From Paramarasmius palmivorus (Eukaryota; Basidiomycota; Agaricomycetes; Agaricales; Marasmiaceae): 64,000 nucleotides of DNA. The position numbers and the translations under genes were made by a program. Below the pieces are notes generated by a model. The model saw nothing but the letters and a program-made list of their open reading frames with translations. It made no database searches and was not told where the DNA came from. Location of the stretch: NCBI GenBank assembly GCA_037176845.1, contig JAYKXP010000016.1, positions 558,001-622,000 on the forward strand. Direction: 5' to 3'. Of this stretch, positions 11,547-22,692 are shown piece after piece; within the stretch, counting starts at the first letter, position 1; every line of letters starts with the position of its first letter.

Positions 11547-11882
11547 TGCTTGCACGATCAGGGAAAATTTGACCCAAGATTCGTTAGGGATGAGCCTTGG
11601 AATCTGAGAGATCCAGGGTGCTTTACCCAGGTGGTAGTCAGAAAGAAAAGTGCGCGCGCGACCACGGTCGACGCGCTTCTGTCAAATTGAACACTGATTA
11701 TGACTATACTCAGACTTGTAAGATATCCTTTTTCAGTGGTAGAGATACAGACTGAGCTCATCAAGCAAGCAAGCGAGTGGGGATGCTTGTCATTAAATAA
11801 AGTGTTCGACCTATGTAATACTAGGTATGTCCCGTTCACATTAAAGGTCGAAGATCCGGGATGTGAATGAATATTATTCTTC

Positions 11883-12414
11883 CTAGTCTTTCTTCATGGC
11901 CTGCATGAGTTCCTCCATAACAGCCTGACATTCAAAGTCAAGCAGATGTAATAACAAGGATTCAGCAAGAGGCACGCACCTTGTCAGCAAGGTCTATCCC
12001 GGCTTTTGTAAACTCTTCTTGCATACGCAGAGCAGCTTCCCTGAATTCCTTGTTCATCGACATTTTCACCATTTGCATCGTTGTCGGAGGCTTCGTCAAG
12101 TCATAACCTAGAGAGAGATCAGTCTCAGGGCTAAGGAAACAGTGTGTCCGACGACCTTGCTTTTGCATCGCTTGACCAAAATCTTTGAGAGCATTGATGG
12201 CGCTGGGTGACTCCGCGAGCTTCTGGAAGACGGTAGTTTTGCTGAGTTTTGCATACATCTCTCCCAAGTCGGGCTCCGAGGCTTCCCTCCGGCATGTTAT
12301 TGAGAAAGACCGTGTCGATGTCAGGATACGTTTCGGAGCATGCTGAAATGTTCGACTTTGGAGGACCAGCCTAGGAGAGGGTAGAGAACGAAGAAGCTGT
12401 CGTGATAAGGTCAT
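11883..12414 (-). CDS. Small predicted mitochondrial protein of unknown function
   Basis: Three exons give about 142 residues. The start at 12414 gives MTLSRQLLRSLPSPRLVLQS and further Arg/Ser-rich sequence without acidic residues for about 40 residues, ending near SFSITCRR, a typical mitochondrial presequence. The mature part is helical and charged (YAKLSKTTVFQKLAESPSAI). It contains QGYDLTKPPTTMQM across a splice at about 12110-12160 and ends ELMQAMKKD at the TAG at 11883-11885. I recognise no named domain. Its start lies 82 bp from the divergent start of PSF3, so the two probably share a promoter. Confidence 0.75.
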
Positions 12415-12496
12415 GGTCGAGGAGAAAGCCGTGTGTACAGAGTAACTGGGTCAATATTCCTGTATTCTCACACGCGCCGACGCGTTCTGAACCACG

Positions 12497-13382
12497 ATGG
12501 ACAACGACTATTTCTCTATTGACGCGATTCTTGCTGAGAATCAGGTACGTGTGTCTTTCTTTACAAGATATCTATCTTAAATACGAATACGAAACAGAAA
12601 ATACAATGCACCTTCAGTCAACAGATTCCAGACATGGGTCATCTCGGTGGTGGTTCTGAACGCGACGTATAACGCTTTAGTTCCTTTTGAATGCTACAAG
12701 CACTCAACTGGTCTGCTCTAGATTACTCCAAATGCCAAACGTCAGATTCCTATATGGCTTGCATACACAATCATCTACTCGTACGCGTCTTTATTTCTGC
12801 ATTATCTTCACACTAACATCGTGACTAGGGATTGGGCTAATTTCAACATACCCGCACCGTTTAGCTCCAAAGTCAGGAATGCACTGAAGGCCGAGCCTCG
12901 TAGTGTTCGCTTGTCTAACTTGGTTGGTGCAGGGGGTCTGTGGTACGGGTTTGGGAAGACGATAATGGACATGTATGTATTTCTGCCCCTGCAGCGTACA
13001 CATTCTTATCATAGTGCACTAGACTGAGTGACGAACAAGGAACTGACATGTCGGATATGTTGACCGCCGTAAGTGGTTGCAGGCAACGACAATAACAATG
13101 GTCCTAAACACGCTAGAAAGACGTTTAAAGGTCGACTCGTAGAAGTCATCGATCAAGCACAACACTTTGCAGCTTTGGGGCCCGTGGGCGGAGGAGGTGG
13201 GCCGACTGGAGATTCTGCGCAGGCGTTTAGAGAAGGACTGGATGCAACGGAACGTGAATGTGAGTTGCAGGATTGCGTCTATTCTCCTCCTTGCTAATTA
13301 TTCCGTAGTGTTCATCTTAGCACAAGAGAGTGCAAAGCGAATGAAGAAGTGGTATGAAGAAAGCGACAAAGCGAAGCGATGA
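12497..13382 (+). CDS. PSF3: GINS complex subunit Psf3
   Basis: Multi-exon gene for the Psf3 subunit of GINS, part of the CMG helicase that unwinds DNA at replication forks. The N-terminus MDNDYFSIDAILAENQKIQC, followed by IPDMGHLGGG, matches the Psf3 start. Next come ITPNAKRQIPIWLAY, WANFNIPAPFSSKVRNALKA, GGLWYGFGKTIM and a C-terminal helix with FILAQESAKRMKKWYEESDK. The stop TGA is 13380-13382, one base before the opposing PKR1 stop. Length is around 200 residues, normal for the family. Shares an 82 bp head-to-head promoter with the small mitochondrial gene. Confidence 0.9.
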
Positions 13383-13383
13383 A

Positions 13384-13743
13384 CTATTGTGTCTTCTTGG
13401 GATCCACCTCTGTTCTATCCTTCTCCGTCGAGTCTTCTTTTGGGGGGATCTTGGCTAGCTCGTACACGAACCTATGTATAAACATAATTGTAGTCATAGT
13501 GTATTTTCCTGAAGTCAAAACGCACCATTTTACACTTGCCCATAAACATAACTCTATCCCTATTAGCCCAGCAATATGCACGTTTCCACCTGTGACGAAG
13601 AAGAGGCCAAGCAAGATAACGAAGAGTGCGATGAAGGCCGCATCAAGGATAAGCTGGAATGTAGGATGTAGAGAGGAACCAGGTGTCAGGATATTGGCAA
13701 AGAAATTTGCAGCATCGACCGAATCTCCATGTTCTTCAGGCAT
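13384..13743 (-). CDS. PKR1: V-ATPase assembly factor Pkr1
   Basis: Two exons give 101 residues; the 54 nt intron splits KW|FVYELAKIPP. The ATG at 13743 is the first true start. Pkr1 is a small ER membrane protein needed to assemble the Vo sector of the V-ATPase. NFFANILTPGSSLHPTFQLI, two membrane helices (about residues 30-50, LILDAAFIALFVILLGLFFV, and 55-75, HIAGLIGIELCLWASVKW) and a charged tail ending in PKKTQ fit the family in order and length. The gene is tail to tail with PSF3 with a single base between stop codons. Confidence 0.85.
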   Translation of the reverse strand: MPEEHGDSVDAANFFANILTPGSSLHPTFQLILDAAFIALFVILLGLFFVTGGNVHIAGLIGIELCLWASVKWCVLTSGKYTMTTIMFIHRFVYELAKIPPKEDSTEKDRTEVDPKKTQ

Positions 13744-14045
13744 CGAGTTCAAGTATGATGGTCGAGGCCAACGGTCAAAGAGTGTCTTACGTTACCAAGC
13801 AACTGTCTGGCACACTCTCCATGGTCTGGCGTTACAAACAGCTTGTTGAAAGTATTACTCTATAGTACATGTATCTCGATTGTCCTTTTTTGTGATGCAT
13901 TAAGTATTATACTTAACCGTGCCGGATCCAGGAGGGTAACACGCTACAAATAAATAGTCCAGCAATAGAACCGTCCCTCTAGGTATGAAATAACGCAGTA
14001 GACTAGATGGAGAAAGGTAGAATGTGCAATATATGGGACAAGTCC

Positions 14046-17000
14046 TCAAGGCCTCCACAAAGGTTGTCGAACCGGTGTTGTAGGAACGGTAGTGCGACCT
14101 CGACTGTTTGGTGGTTTTGTTGGGGTTTCTGGCCGAAGGAACGGTACTTCTGGGTCAGCACGACGCATGAATTGCAACGGTGTCAATGGTGAGCCCTTTG
14201 TTGACGGTGTTGACAGCAACGATCTTGGTGTCCCCGAGGGCGACGACAGTGCAAATGCAGGTAGATACGAGGGTGAGCCTCCGGGTTCGGGTGTACGAGG
14301 TGGACGTGGGGGCGAGTTGACCGCTGCCTCTATAAGGCTAGCTGAGCTGATCCACTTTTCCTCTCGGGAAGGAAGTTGAGCATTGGGTGGCTCGCTAAGA
14401 AGTCTGAAACTGTCTGCAAAGTGGTTCCTAATGAATCTGTGGGAATGTCAGTCAGAGCATCATCACGAAAAAACCAACGGCATACTTGGACAGTTCTTGC
14501 CAGCCACCACCTACACGGACCATGACAGTCTGAGACCGCAAAATACGACAGAAGCACAGTTTAGGGTCTTTGTCTCCAATCCAGTACTTGCCACTTTGGT
14601 CCTTCCAGCTCCCAGCCACTCCTTCGATGTTTATGTCCACTGGAAGATTGTTGACGACCTGCCCTACAGCAACGTCCAGCTTACTCTTGGGGTTTGCGAC
14701 GTAAGTTTTTCTGGGAGCCGGAGATTTTCTCGGCGTCACTCGAGGTACATTGGGGAACGATACCCGGGGAGCTCGAGACCACGTTGATGACATGGATGAA
14801 GAAGGACGTCCTGCGTGGGAGTGAGGTAGCGAAGATGCATCAGAAATAGCTGGCGATTCACTACGTCTTCTCGACGACGACGAAGTGGTTGACGTTCGAG
14901 AACGCGTATGCAAGCGTACGGGAGGCGTTGCTGCCACTGGCGTGAGACTGTTGGTTCGTTGCCTCGACGCAAAAGTCGAGCCGTACAAAGAACTGCCGGA
15001 CGTAGACCGTTGAGTGGATCGAACAGACATCCGACTTGTGGAACGTTCTGACGGCTCATCCGAGCCTGATACTGCACGTCTGCCGTTCATATTGGGTGCG
15101 GTCAGTCTTGCCCGCGGAGTTCCTCTGCCCGTGGCTGCTGAAAGCGAGGCATAGCCGTTCGATTTTCGTGCTGCACTTGTGACGCTGGTGCGCGAAGTGG
15201 TGAGTGAAGCTCGACTATTGCGCCCCGAGCTGTTGTATGAAGTGCTAGCCACACTAGCCACACTGCTTGGACGGGACCTTCTACCATTAATACGATCATT
15301 CCCCATTTCCTCCAATTCGCTCCAAGTCTGAAGGATGCGCTCACGCTCCGACTTTGCACGGTGATCGTCCCGAACAATGTGAAATGCAGTTGACATAGAG
15401 TCTATCGCTGATCTGGTGAAGTCTAGGCGTCCAGAGAGCTGGGATTCTGAGGAAACATCGGTAGGACACACATATGTTGAAGACAGCGGCCCAAGAGGAA
15501 TAGAGGGATAGCTATCGATGTGTTCCAAAAGGTCGCTTAATGCTGCATCACACTTGGAGAGCTCGTCTGTGAGTGCAGTCAGCTGATTTAGGCGAGCCAT
15601 CATTTCTTCCAGTGCTGCGATTTCCATTCTGCATGACCGAAGCTGAAGATTGACTGACGCAACCTCCACAGATTCAGGTAAACTCCGCATTTCTTCGCTG
15701 ATATCTTCGAGTTGTTCTTTCATGGCTCGAGCCTGATCTGAAGTAGGTAAGGCAGAGGTGCCAGACGAAGATCGTACGGCCTCCTTGATACCAACGGAGC
15801 GTAGACGTTTTCGAATTCGTGCCACATGAGCCAGTAGATCCTTCATCTCTTGTGTCACAGAGCCCGGACTATCATTTACAGCCAGTAGTCCAAATACGTC
15901 TGGGATATGACTTGAGCATTAGGTCAATTGACTAGGGAGATGAAAATACCTTCTTCTATGACTGTCGATGTCTTCCTTCGATGCCGGGCCTCCTTTTCTA
16001 GCCGTCGACGTTCCTCTTCAGCGGCCTTTTCCCTCTCCACATTAATCCTTCGTTGTTCGGCGAGCTGATCTTCCGTCTCTTTGAGTCTAGTTTCTACCTC
16101 TAGCAATTTAGCTCGTTCAGCTTCCTCGAGAGCTTTCCGTTCTGTCTCCAGCTGCCTTTGGCGTTCTTCTTCCAACTGTTTCTCCTCTGCCCGCAACCTC
16201 TCTGCCTCCTCATGGTCCCTTCTTTCCCTTTCGGCGCGTTCAGCCTCCAGTGCCTGCATGCGTTGCTCCTCTTGACGTCGCTCCTCCTCCAGACGGAGCC
16301 TCTCCTCTTCTTCTTGCCTTTCCTTCTCCAGGCGAGCTTTCTCTGCTTCTTCAGCAGCAATGCGCTCCAGCTCTGCCTTTTCACGCAATTCCCTAGCCCG
16401 ACGCTCTTCCTCCAATCTCAAGACCTCGGCCTGATGTGCTTCCACAACTTGGTCCTTCATACTCTTCATCTCCGCATCCCACGCGACAAAACGTCTATCC
16501 AGTTCATCCAATGCTTTTGTGCGTGACAGTAACAAGGAGTCCTGGAAGCTCGAACGATTACTTCTCGAGTGATTCTCCATGCTCCTGCATCTTTCTCGGA
16601 GAGTCGCCAGACCCTGTTGTACCTTGGTTCGATGTGACGGCAAGGACAAATCAATGTCGGACAGTAACGTGGCCAGAGATTGAAGTTTGTCTTCAACGCT
16701 GACAGATGCATATGCTTCTTTCAATGTTGATAGACGTGTTTCAGCCTCATCCATGTCGTGTGTGGCAGAGGAATGAGCGACATCAGCGTCTTTGGCCATG
16801 AGTGCTGACTGGTAATTGGCGGCAGCCTGCTCCAGATTTCGCACCTGGCCATTCAACCGCATGGAATATGCGTTACAATCTGCACGCACTGCGTCGTCGA
16901 CAGATTGCAACTCGAATGGGAGTTCGATAGGTTGATCAGGGGAAGTGAAGTTGGCTGTCAGCTCCAAAGAGGAATATGATCGTTTGACGAAGGATGCCTT

Positions 17001-19527
17001 CTGGGAACGTGGGCTAACCATGGGTACCCGGTGTGCTATAGTCTCGATAAAGGACAAAGAACCATCCTTAAGAGACACCAGCTCGTTTTGCATGTCCTCG
17101 ATGGCACCACTATCAGCTGCCGTGCCTTCCAATACATCCTCGATCAAATTATCATAGCGAACAATTAAGTTCTCTATCTGAAGATGGATGTCATTAGACT
17201 CGGCACGCACCGAGGCCATCGTTGTAGCTTGGTCTCGCACGGATTGAAGTAAATCGATGATCCGTTTAACGCGCTCATAATGAGACCTCAAGCTATCCGC
17301 AGTCCTAGACAGTGTGTCCTTCAAAGGGACCTCCAGCGTAGTCGACAAGATTGCCAGGGGTTTATACACTCCTTCCGAAACCCGAGCGTCTAGTTCGGCC
17401 ATTTGTGGACCAAAATGACCCCCTTTGGCATCTTCATGTGGGTTGAGCGGAAGTGGGATGGTTGGAGGACTCTCTGGAGTGGGAGGTGCACCATGAATAC
17501 TATGACTCTCTTGGCGCCACCTGGCACTATCCATCACGTCAACTGTCTCGCGACGAATGACCTCCAAATCCTTCAGTGCCGCGTCCATTGCAGACCAAAT
17601 CTTTCTGGCTTCCCTCAGTCTGCCTGCTTTGCTCGTCACCTCGTCCCGTATCCGTTGAGCATCGCCTCGCAGTACTATAAGCTTCGAGAGCTCTGCTGAA
17701 GCACCTGCCTTGAAGTCAGAGTCGACTCCCGGAAAGTCAAGGTGAAGAAGAGCAGCAGGTAAGCTCCGAGACAGGCTATCTGCAGAGCTGTCGGCTTTCG
17801 CTAGGTCCTCCAACATAGAAGGTAGCAGTGCGAGATACACGGAATGTTTGGTGGGGTCAAGGCAGTCCGAGGACATAAGGAGAAGAGGCGAGCCATCTCC
17901 TTCACCACCGTCGACGCCATTCTGCAAGCGAGCGATCAAGCCACCGAGTGTGGTATTGATTTCGGCCACAGCATCCCTGAGTGTCTCGACCCGTTTCACT
18001 GCCTCATACTGAGCCCTGTACTCCTTTGCCGCTGCCTCTGCACTTTTCGCCACACTAGTAGCAGCAACAATGTCTGAGGAAAGTGACTGAGCGAGCGTCT
18101 CGTTGAATGGGGCCTGGTCGGGGAATAAGGGATGGATTGGCCGAGGGAAAGAGTTATTAGGTGAAGCGGGATTGCCTCTCAACTGTAACCTTTTGATCAG
18201 GGCATCTGCACGGGAGGTAAAGTTACTGCTAAGCCGTCCGGATGGGTGCTGCAAAACAGCGAGTTCGATTTCTTCCTGAAGTACCTGAGCGGCCGCTTGG
18301 TCCTTCATCGTTTCCACGTAAATTTCGTCAGCCCTGAACAAAATAATCAATATCAAGTCAAAGCAAATATAAGAGGGGCCTTACTTCCTCCATTGCATAA
18401 CAACATTCATGACAAACTTGCCTATATTCTCCATTTCGTTAATACATTGTTCTTCCAACTTGTCTTGTTCGTCCAAAAGTTCCTCGGGTACTGGTTTGCG
18501 GCTGTGGTCGATCAACTTGTCGAGTACTTTTCCTGCAGCAGAGACGCTGCCGTGCTTCAACGAGGTCACTCTTCCGGCGAGAGTTGCAGCATCGCGAGAC
18601 AACAGTTCGGCAAGCTTGAACCGTGTACCTCGAGAGAAACCGGCGGAGTTAAGTGAGGTATCTGAAGAGGTGGACGCAATCGATACAATTGACGCCACCG
18701 AACCTCGACGATGGGCCTCGGGTAATTCTGGTACCACGGTGGACTCGTACACCGAGGGTGAAAAACGTGCCCGTGTCTCAAGGAAGTTCTGAAGGTCGGA
18801 GATAATTTTCCTTCTGTCGATCCAGCTGCTCGTTCGGTGGTCCTCCCAGGTGAGACGAATTCCAAGCAGGTCCAAACTTTCGGTGCGGTCTCGTAGGAGG
18901 TGAAGAAGTTTGTCCAATTCGTAAATAGTCGTTAGTGTCAATTCGATGAGGTCCGTGTCTTCTGGGGAAAGATTTCGTTGCGTGGCAGCTGTTCGAAAGG
19001 TCAAAGCGTTCAGTCTTGTAATAAATGACGCAACGAATGAGAGACATACCTCTCGTGAAATTTCGTAACTTCTTGAGCTCCCCTTTGTCGAATATCTCTG
19101 TCTCCTTCTCAATCATATCATGTTCAACAATCCAGTTCTGTAGTTCGGCCCGTGTAGGCAGACCCGGCACCTCTTCTGCGGAAGACTTGACGGCTTCTAA
19201 TCCGACGAACACTTCGATTGGAGGCATTTGTTCGAGAAGCTGCGATGTCAAAGTTTATTAAGCGTCGTCTTTTGATTAATATTGGGTGCATACCCGAATC
19301 TTCTCTTCAATCCAAGCCTTCCTCTCGCTAAACGTCTGGAGTTCAATGACTTCATGAGATTCCAAAGTCTCTTCTCCTTTCGTTGGGGACCTGGGCGCTT
19401 CCGAAGACATGTTCTGTTCCGAGGCTGTAGAGACGGTAGAGTTTGATGCTGTAGATTCTTCCTGACCCACTGGCGTACCAGACGAAAGCGGGTCTGTGGT
19501 TGTATGTGTAGCGGGGCCGGAAGACAT
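14046..19527 (-). CDS. Large coiled-coil protein with GAR (GAS2) domain, putative microtubule-binding
   Basis: A roughly 1,650-1,700 residue protein built from about eight exons, starting at 19527. The N-terminal two thirds are alpha-helical with spectrin-like heptad patterns. Around 15950-16450 lies a long charged coiled coil of RLEEERR and EEAERL type repeats. A Ser/Arg/Thr-rich basic linker follows (14750-15300). Near 14560-14700 is a GAR domain: VEGVAGSWKD-like start, KYWIGDKDP, CRILRSQTVMVRVGGGW, then QELSKFIRNHF across an intron. GAR domains in GAS2 and plakin/MACF proteins bind microtubules, and the MVRVGGGW signature is diagnostic. The tail is Pro/Ser/Thr-rich and ends in PLWRP. A cytoskeletal linker role is inferred from the domain and helices. 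Confidence 0.85.
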
Positions 19528-19803
19528 TATTATTCAGAGACGAAGAGAGGAGCAGGAGAAGAATACGAGAATAGAGCAGAGTATTGAGGAGATAAGATTA
19601 AGAAAGAGGATTTGAAGAATAAAACATGAGGAGGACCAGTTTGGTTCAGGACATGCGTTCAGTGCATGTAACAACTTTTTTGCAAAGTCCGGTGTCCAAG
19701 AGAGATGCAACCTCGTGACCCAGTCACGCTTACGCGCTTTGGTTGACGGACCACGGTGTGGTGCCTTTTTCTCGTTTACTGCTCAGAGTCACAAGCGCTC
19801 AAC

Positions 19804-21507
19804 ATGTCCTTCATGTCATACGACTCCCCTCCTCCTTCCTCCCCAGCCTCTTCCCCAAGTCCTTATGTGGATTCGTCTCCTCCTTCTTCTCCTGGTTCTA
19901 GTTTTATTGGCACAAGCTTCAATGAATCACCTGGACCACAGGATCCCTACGCGGCCTCGGCCAAAGCGATTAGACAACCGCGTCTCTACGAGAAGAAACG
20001 TCCCAGATCCATCTCTCCTACACCTGAAGCTCCCGCCAGGAATGCGAAAGCTCCTCGTGCTTTGAGTCCAGCTCCAGCCTGGGAAGATAGCACGATTGAC
20101 CATCGAAGCGAAGAAGACATCTGGAACGACGCCATCACACGAGTTTTTGACCTGTGTCATGGTAAAGTTGATTTAGAGTGCGTTCTCCGCATTTTACAAA
20201 GGGTCATCATTTGAAATTTATGTGATTTTTATGTAGGGCTCAAGGACTCAATAAAATCCCTCCCAATATCATAGACCTCGCCGATTTCTGGGTCACGGAA
20301 GGGTACAATGCTGCCCGATCAACCTCGCAGCCTCAGTATACCGAAGGTGCTTCGACTCGGAGGGCATTTTCTCGAAGCAAAAGTCTTGCCGAATATTCAG
20401 GGTTTCCTCGGGACAGGATACAACTGCTCTTAGCCTTGAACCACATAGCGGTGATTCCACAAGAATTGTTCCACTTAAAGAACCTTACCGTGTTGTCACT
20501 GAGTAAGTTTCTTTGCTCACTCTCGATAAATCTGATTCTGCATTGACAACCCCGATACAGGGGGAAACAAACTTACATATCTTCCCCCGGAAATTACTCA
20601 GCTTACGTCCCTAACGAACCTCAATGTAGCCAGCAACAAGATCACATTTCTTCCTTCAGAAATCATGGCGTTGAAGCTTGATCAGCTCCAGATACATCCC
20701 AATCCCTTCCTTCCACTACCGTCCAGTACACGATTAAGCAGGACCCTTTCGCGTAGTCGGTCGCGAGCCAAGTCCTCGGAACCACCTCCACCAAAGCCAT
20801 GCTCACCTACCATACATGTCTTCGAACGTGTGGTACCTTTATTCGAGCTTTGCTTACGTGCATTAATTGCCGAATCGCCTACGCACCCGCAACATTCCGT
20901 CCTTCAGGATGTGTACGAGCTTCCGCTCAGTGAACACCCTGCTCCAATTTTCATCCCAAAGGGCAAACGTCGGTTCACCCAACAGCTCCCCCCATTGATC
21001 CATGACATTTTGGATGCTGTACTCCCAGGTTCAGTCTATGAGGACGCGGATGATTCGCCAAACTCACCACAGGCGTCGCGGTTATCCATGTCGCTTTCCC
21101 AAACCACGTTCTCCGATTTTGAGACATGGCTCAAGCTTCGGAAGGATGCTTTGGCGTCGCCTAGCACTGAATATCACCTTGTTACCGGGAAAGGTGTTTG
21201 TCCTTCTCCAAGGCACGAAGGCGAATCGCCCGCTGTCTTTGTCGTGCATGCCGAGGAGCGCTTCACATGGGAGCACACCGTTGCTGGTGTGCCAAATCTA
21301 GGAGATGTACCCATTCGGTGGAGAGGTTGCCAAAAAGGTTGTTTGGATTATCTCGATGGAAAACAGAAGGGCGCCCCGGAGATTCAGTTAACACAGGACT
21401 TTAGTGCAGCACCAAAGCCGGATGACGACGCTGGAGCCGTTGATCTCGTTCAGCCCGTGGAGTTCACTGCTGGGTCGTTTACACTGGATGACTTCAACGA
21501 TGGTTAG
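19804..21507 (+). CDS. Leucine-rich repeat protein with disordered N-terminus
   Basis: Three exons give about 527 residues. The first ~130 residues are Ser/Pro-rich and basic (MSFMSYDSPPPSSPASSPSP). A central region has four or so LRRs of the LxxLxxLxLxxNxL type: LLALNHIAVIPQELFHLKNL, TVLSLRGNKLTYLPPEITQL, TSLTNLNVASNKITFLPSEI, ALKLDQLQIHPNPF. The C-terminal half is globular with KGVCPSPRHEGES and VPIRWRGCQKGCLDYLDG. The N is the conserved asparagine ladder residue in the LRRs. Similar LRR proteins occur across fungi without a defined role, and I assign none. It is divergent from the GAR-domain gene across 276 bp. Confidence 0.8.
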
Positions 21508-21658
21508 GTATCTAGCGAATACTTTTTACCTATGCTTACCATTCTTTTTCTTGGACCCTTGCATTTGTACCACTATCGACAATTGATCTTGATTTACATT
21601 GTACACATAAATTTGATTTGTTCTGTTTTGCGGTTCAAATTGCGTTGTCATTGGTACA

Positions 21659-21672
21659 GTGTGTGTGTGTGT
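21659..21672. repeat. (GT)7 microsatellite
   Basis: Seven GT dinucleotides in the 3' region between two convergent genes. Short and probably variable between strains. Confidence 0.8.
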
Positions 21673-21751
21673 GAATATAGTGTACAAGTATGTTGATACA
21701 GCATGAATGATACGTTATTCCTTCTTTCCTTGGTCAACTTTGATTTCGCGA

Positions 21752-22473
21752 TTAGGCTTCGGCTACAGGAATGAATGAGTAAAGGGAATTATCCAATAGC
21801 GACAACGGTACCGGTTTGGGCGACAGATTCTGCAACTGCAGGGCAACAAGCCGTAGCTGTTCAACTCTGGATTTATCGTCTTTCTTCTGTAGCAACGGCA
21901 TCCAGTGTCGGCTGAGTTCCATCTCGTGCATGAAAGCTGCTATCTCCGCCAGAGACACTCCCAGAGCATGTAAAGCTTCCCCATGCTGTCTGAATCATGC
22001 ATGCAATTAGGACATACACACACCATTTGATGACACGATACGCACCTGGTCTGGCGTGCCTGTTCCAAAAGCCTCTGTAGCTCGCTCCGCGTACTATCAT
22101 TGGCAACTTTCCACGAAACCTCTCTCTGCTGCCCTTCGGTTCTCAACTCGTCTACTTCCTCCACCATCTCATTCAGTAACCCTCTAATCCGCCGACATTC
22201 ATCCTTCGCTCTCCCCAGTTCCGCAGTCGCCGCATTGAGATCTGTCCGAAGAGCCATCTTTGATGTCTCTAAGCTAGTAATTCGTCGTCGTAATATTGAC
22301 AACTGTCGCCTAGAGAGAAGATACGGTACCAGCGCAAATGGGAGAAGGAAAGTTCCAAGAACTGCAAAATGCGTGATCGCAGGATATGATCTTCGCGGTT
22401 TCAAGCCATCTGGGCTCTCAGTAGGCTCCAATTGGAGAAGGGAGTCAGGTTGAGGACTGGGAGACGATTCCAT
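21752..22473 (-). CDS. Single-pass membrane protein with coiled coil, unknown function
   Basis: Two exons give about 220 residues. The first true ATG is at 22473 (MESSPSPQPDSLLQLEPTES). A short acidic N-terminus precedes one hydrophobic segment, AVLGTFLLPFALVPYLLS, then a long helical region (RQLSILRRRITSLETSKMAL and following) with heptads typical of a coiled coil. The intron near 21990-22046 joins LLEQARQTRQHGEALHALGV. It ends FIPVAEA at the TAA at 21752-21754. The layout suggests a membrane-anchored tether with the coiled coil in the cytosol, but no family is recognised. Confidence 0.72.
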
Positions 22474-22692
22474 TAGTAAGTGGTCACTGTCAAGAGGCAA
22501 GGTGAATGGTCGATCGCACGTGGACCTTCATATCTATAGTCACGGGTACAAAGCGGTGCGATGGAACTCCGAATTGGGCATGGTAGGAAAGCGTTATAGA
22601 AGATACAACATAACATCCGATGATAAAAGAAAGCAGATATACAAGCAGAGAACACGACGATAGCAAAAAGCGATAATTTACATCACCGAAAC

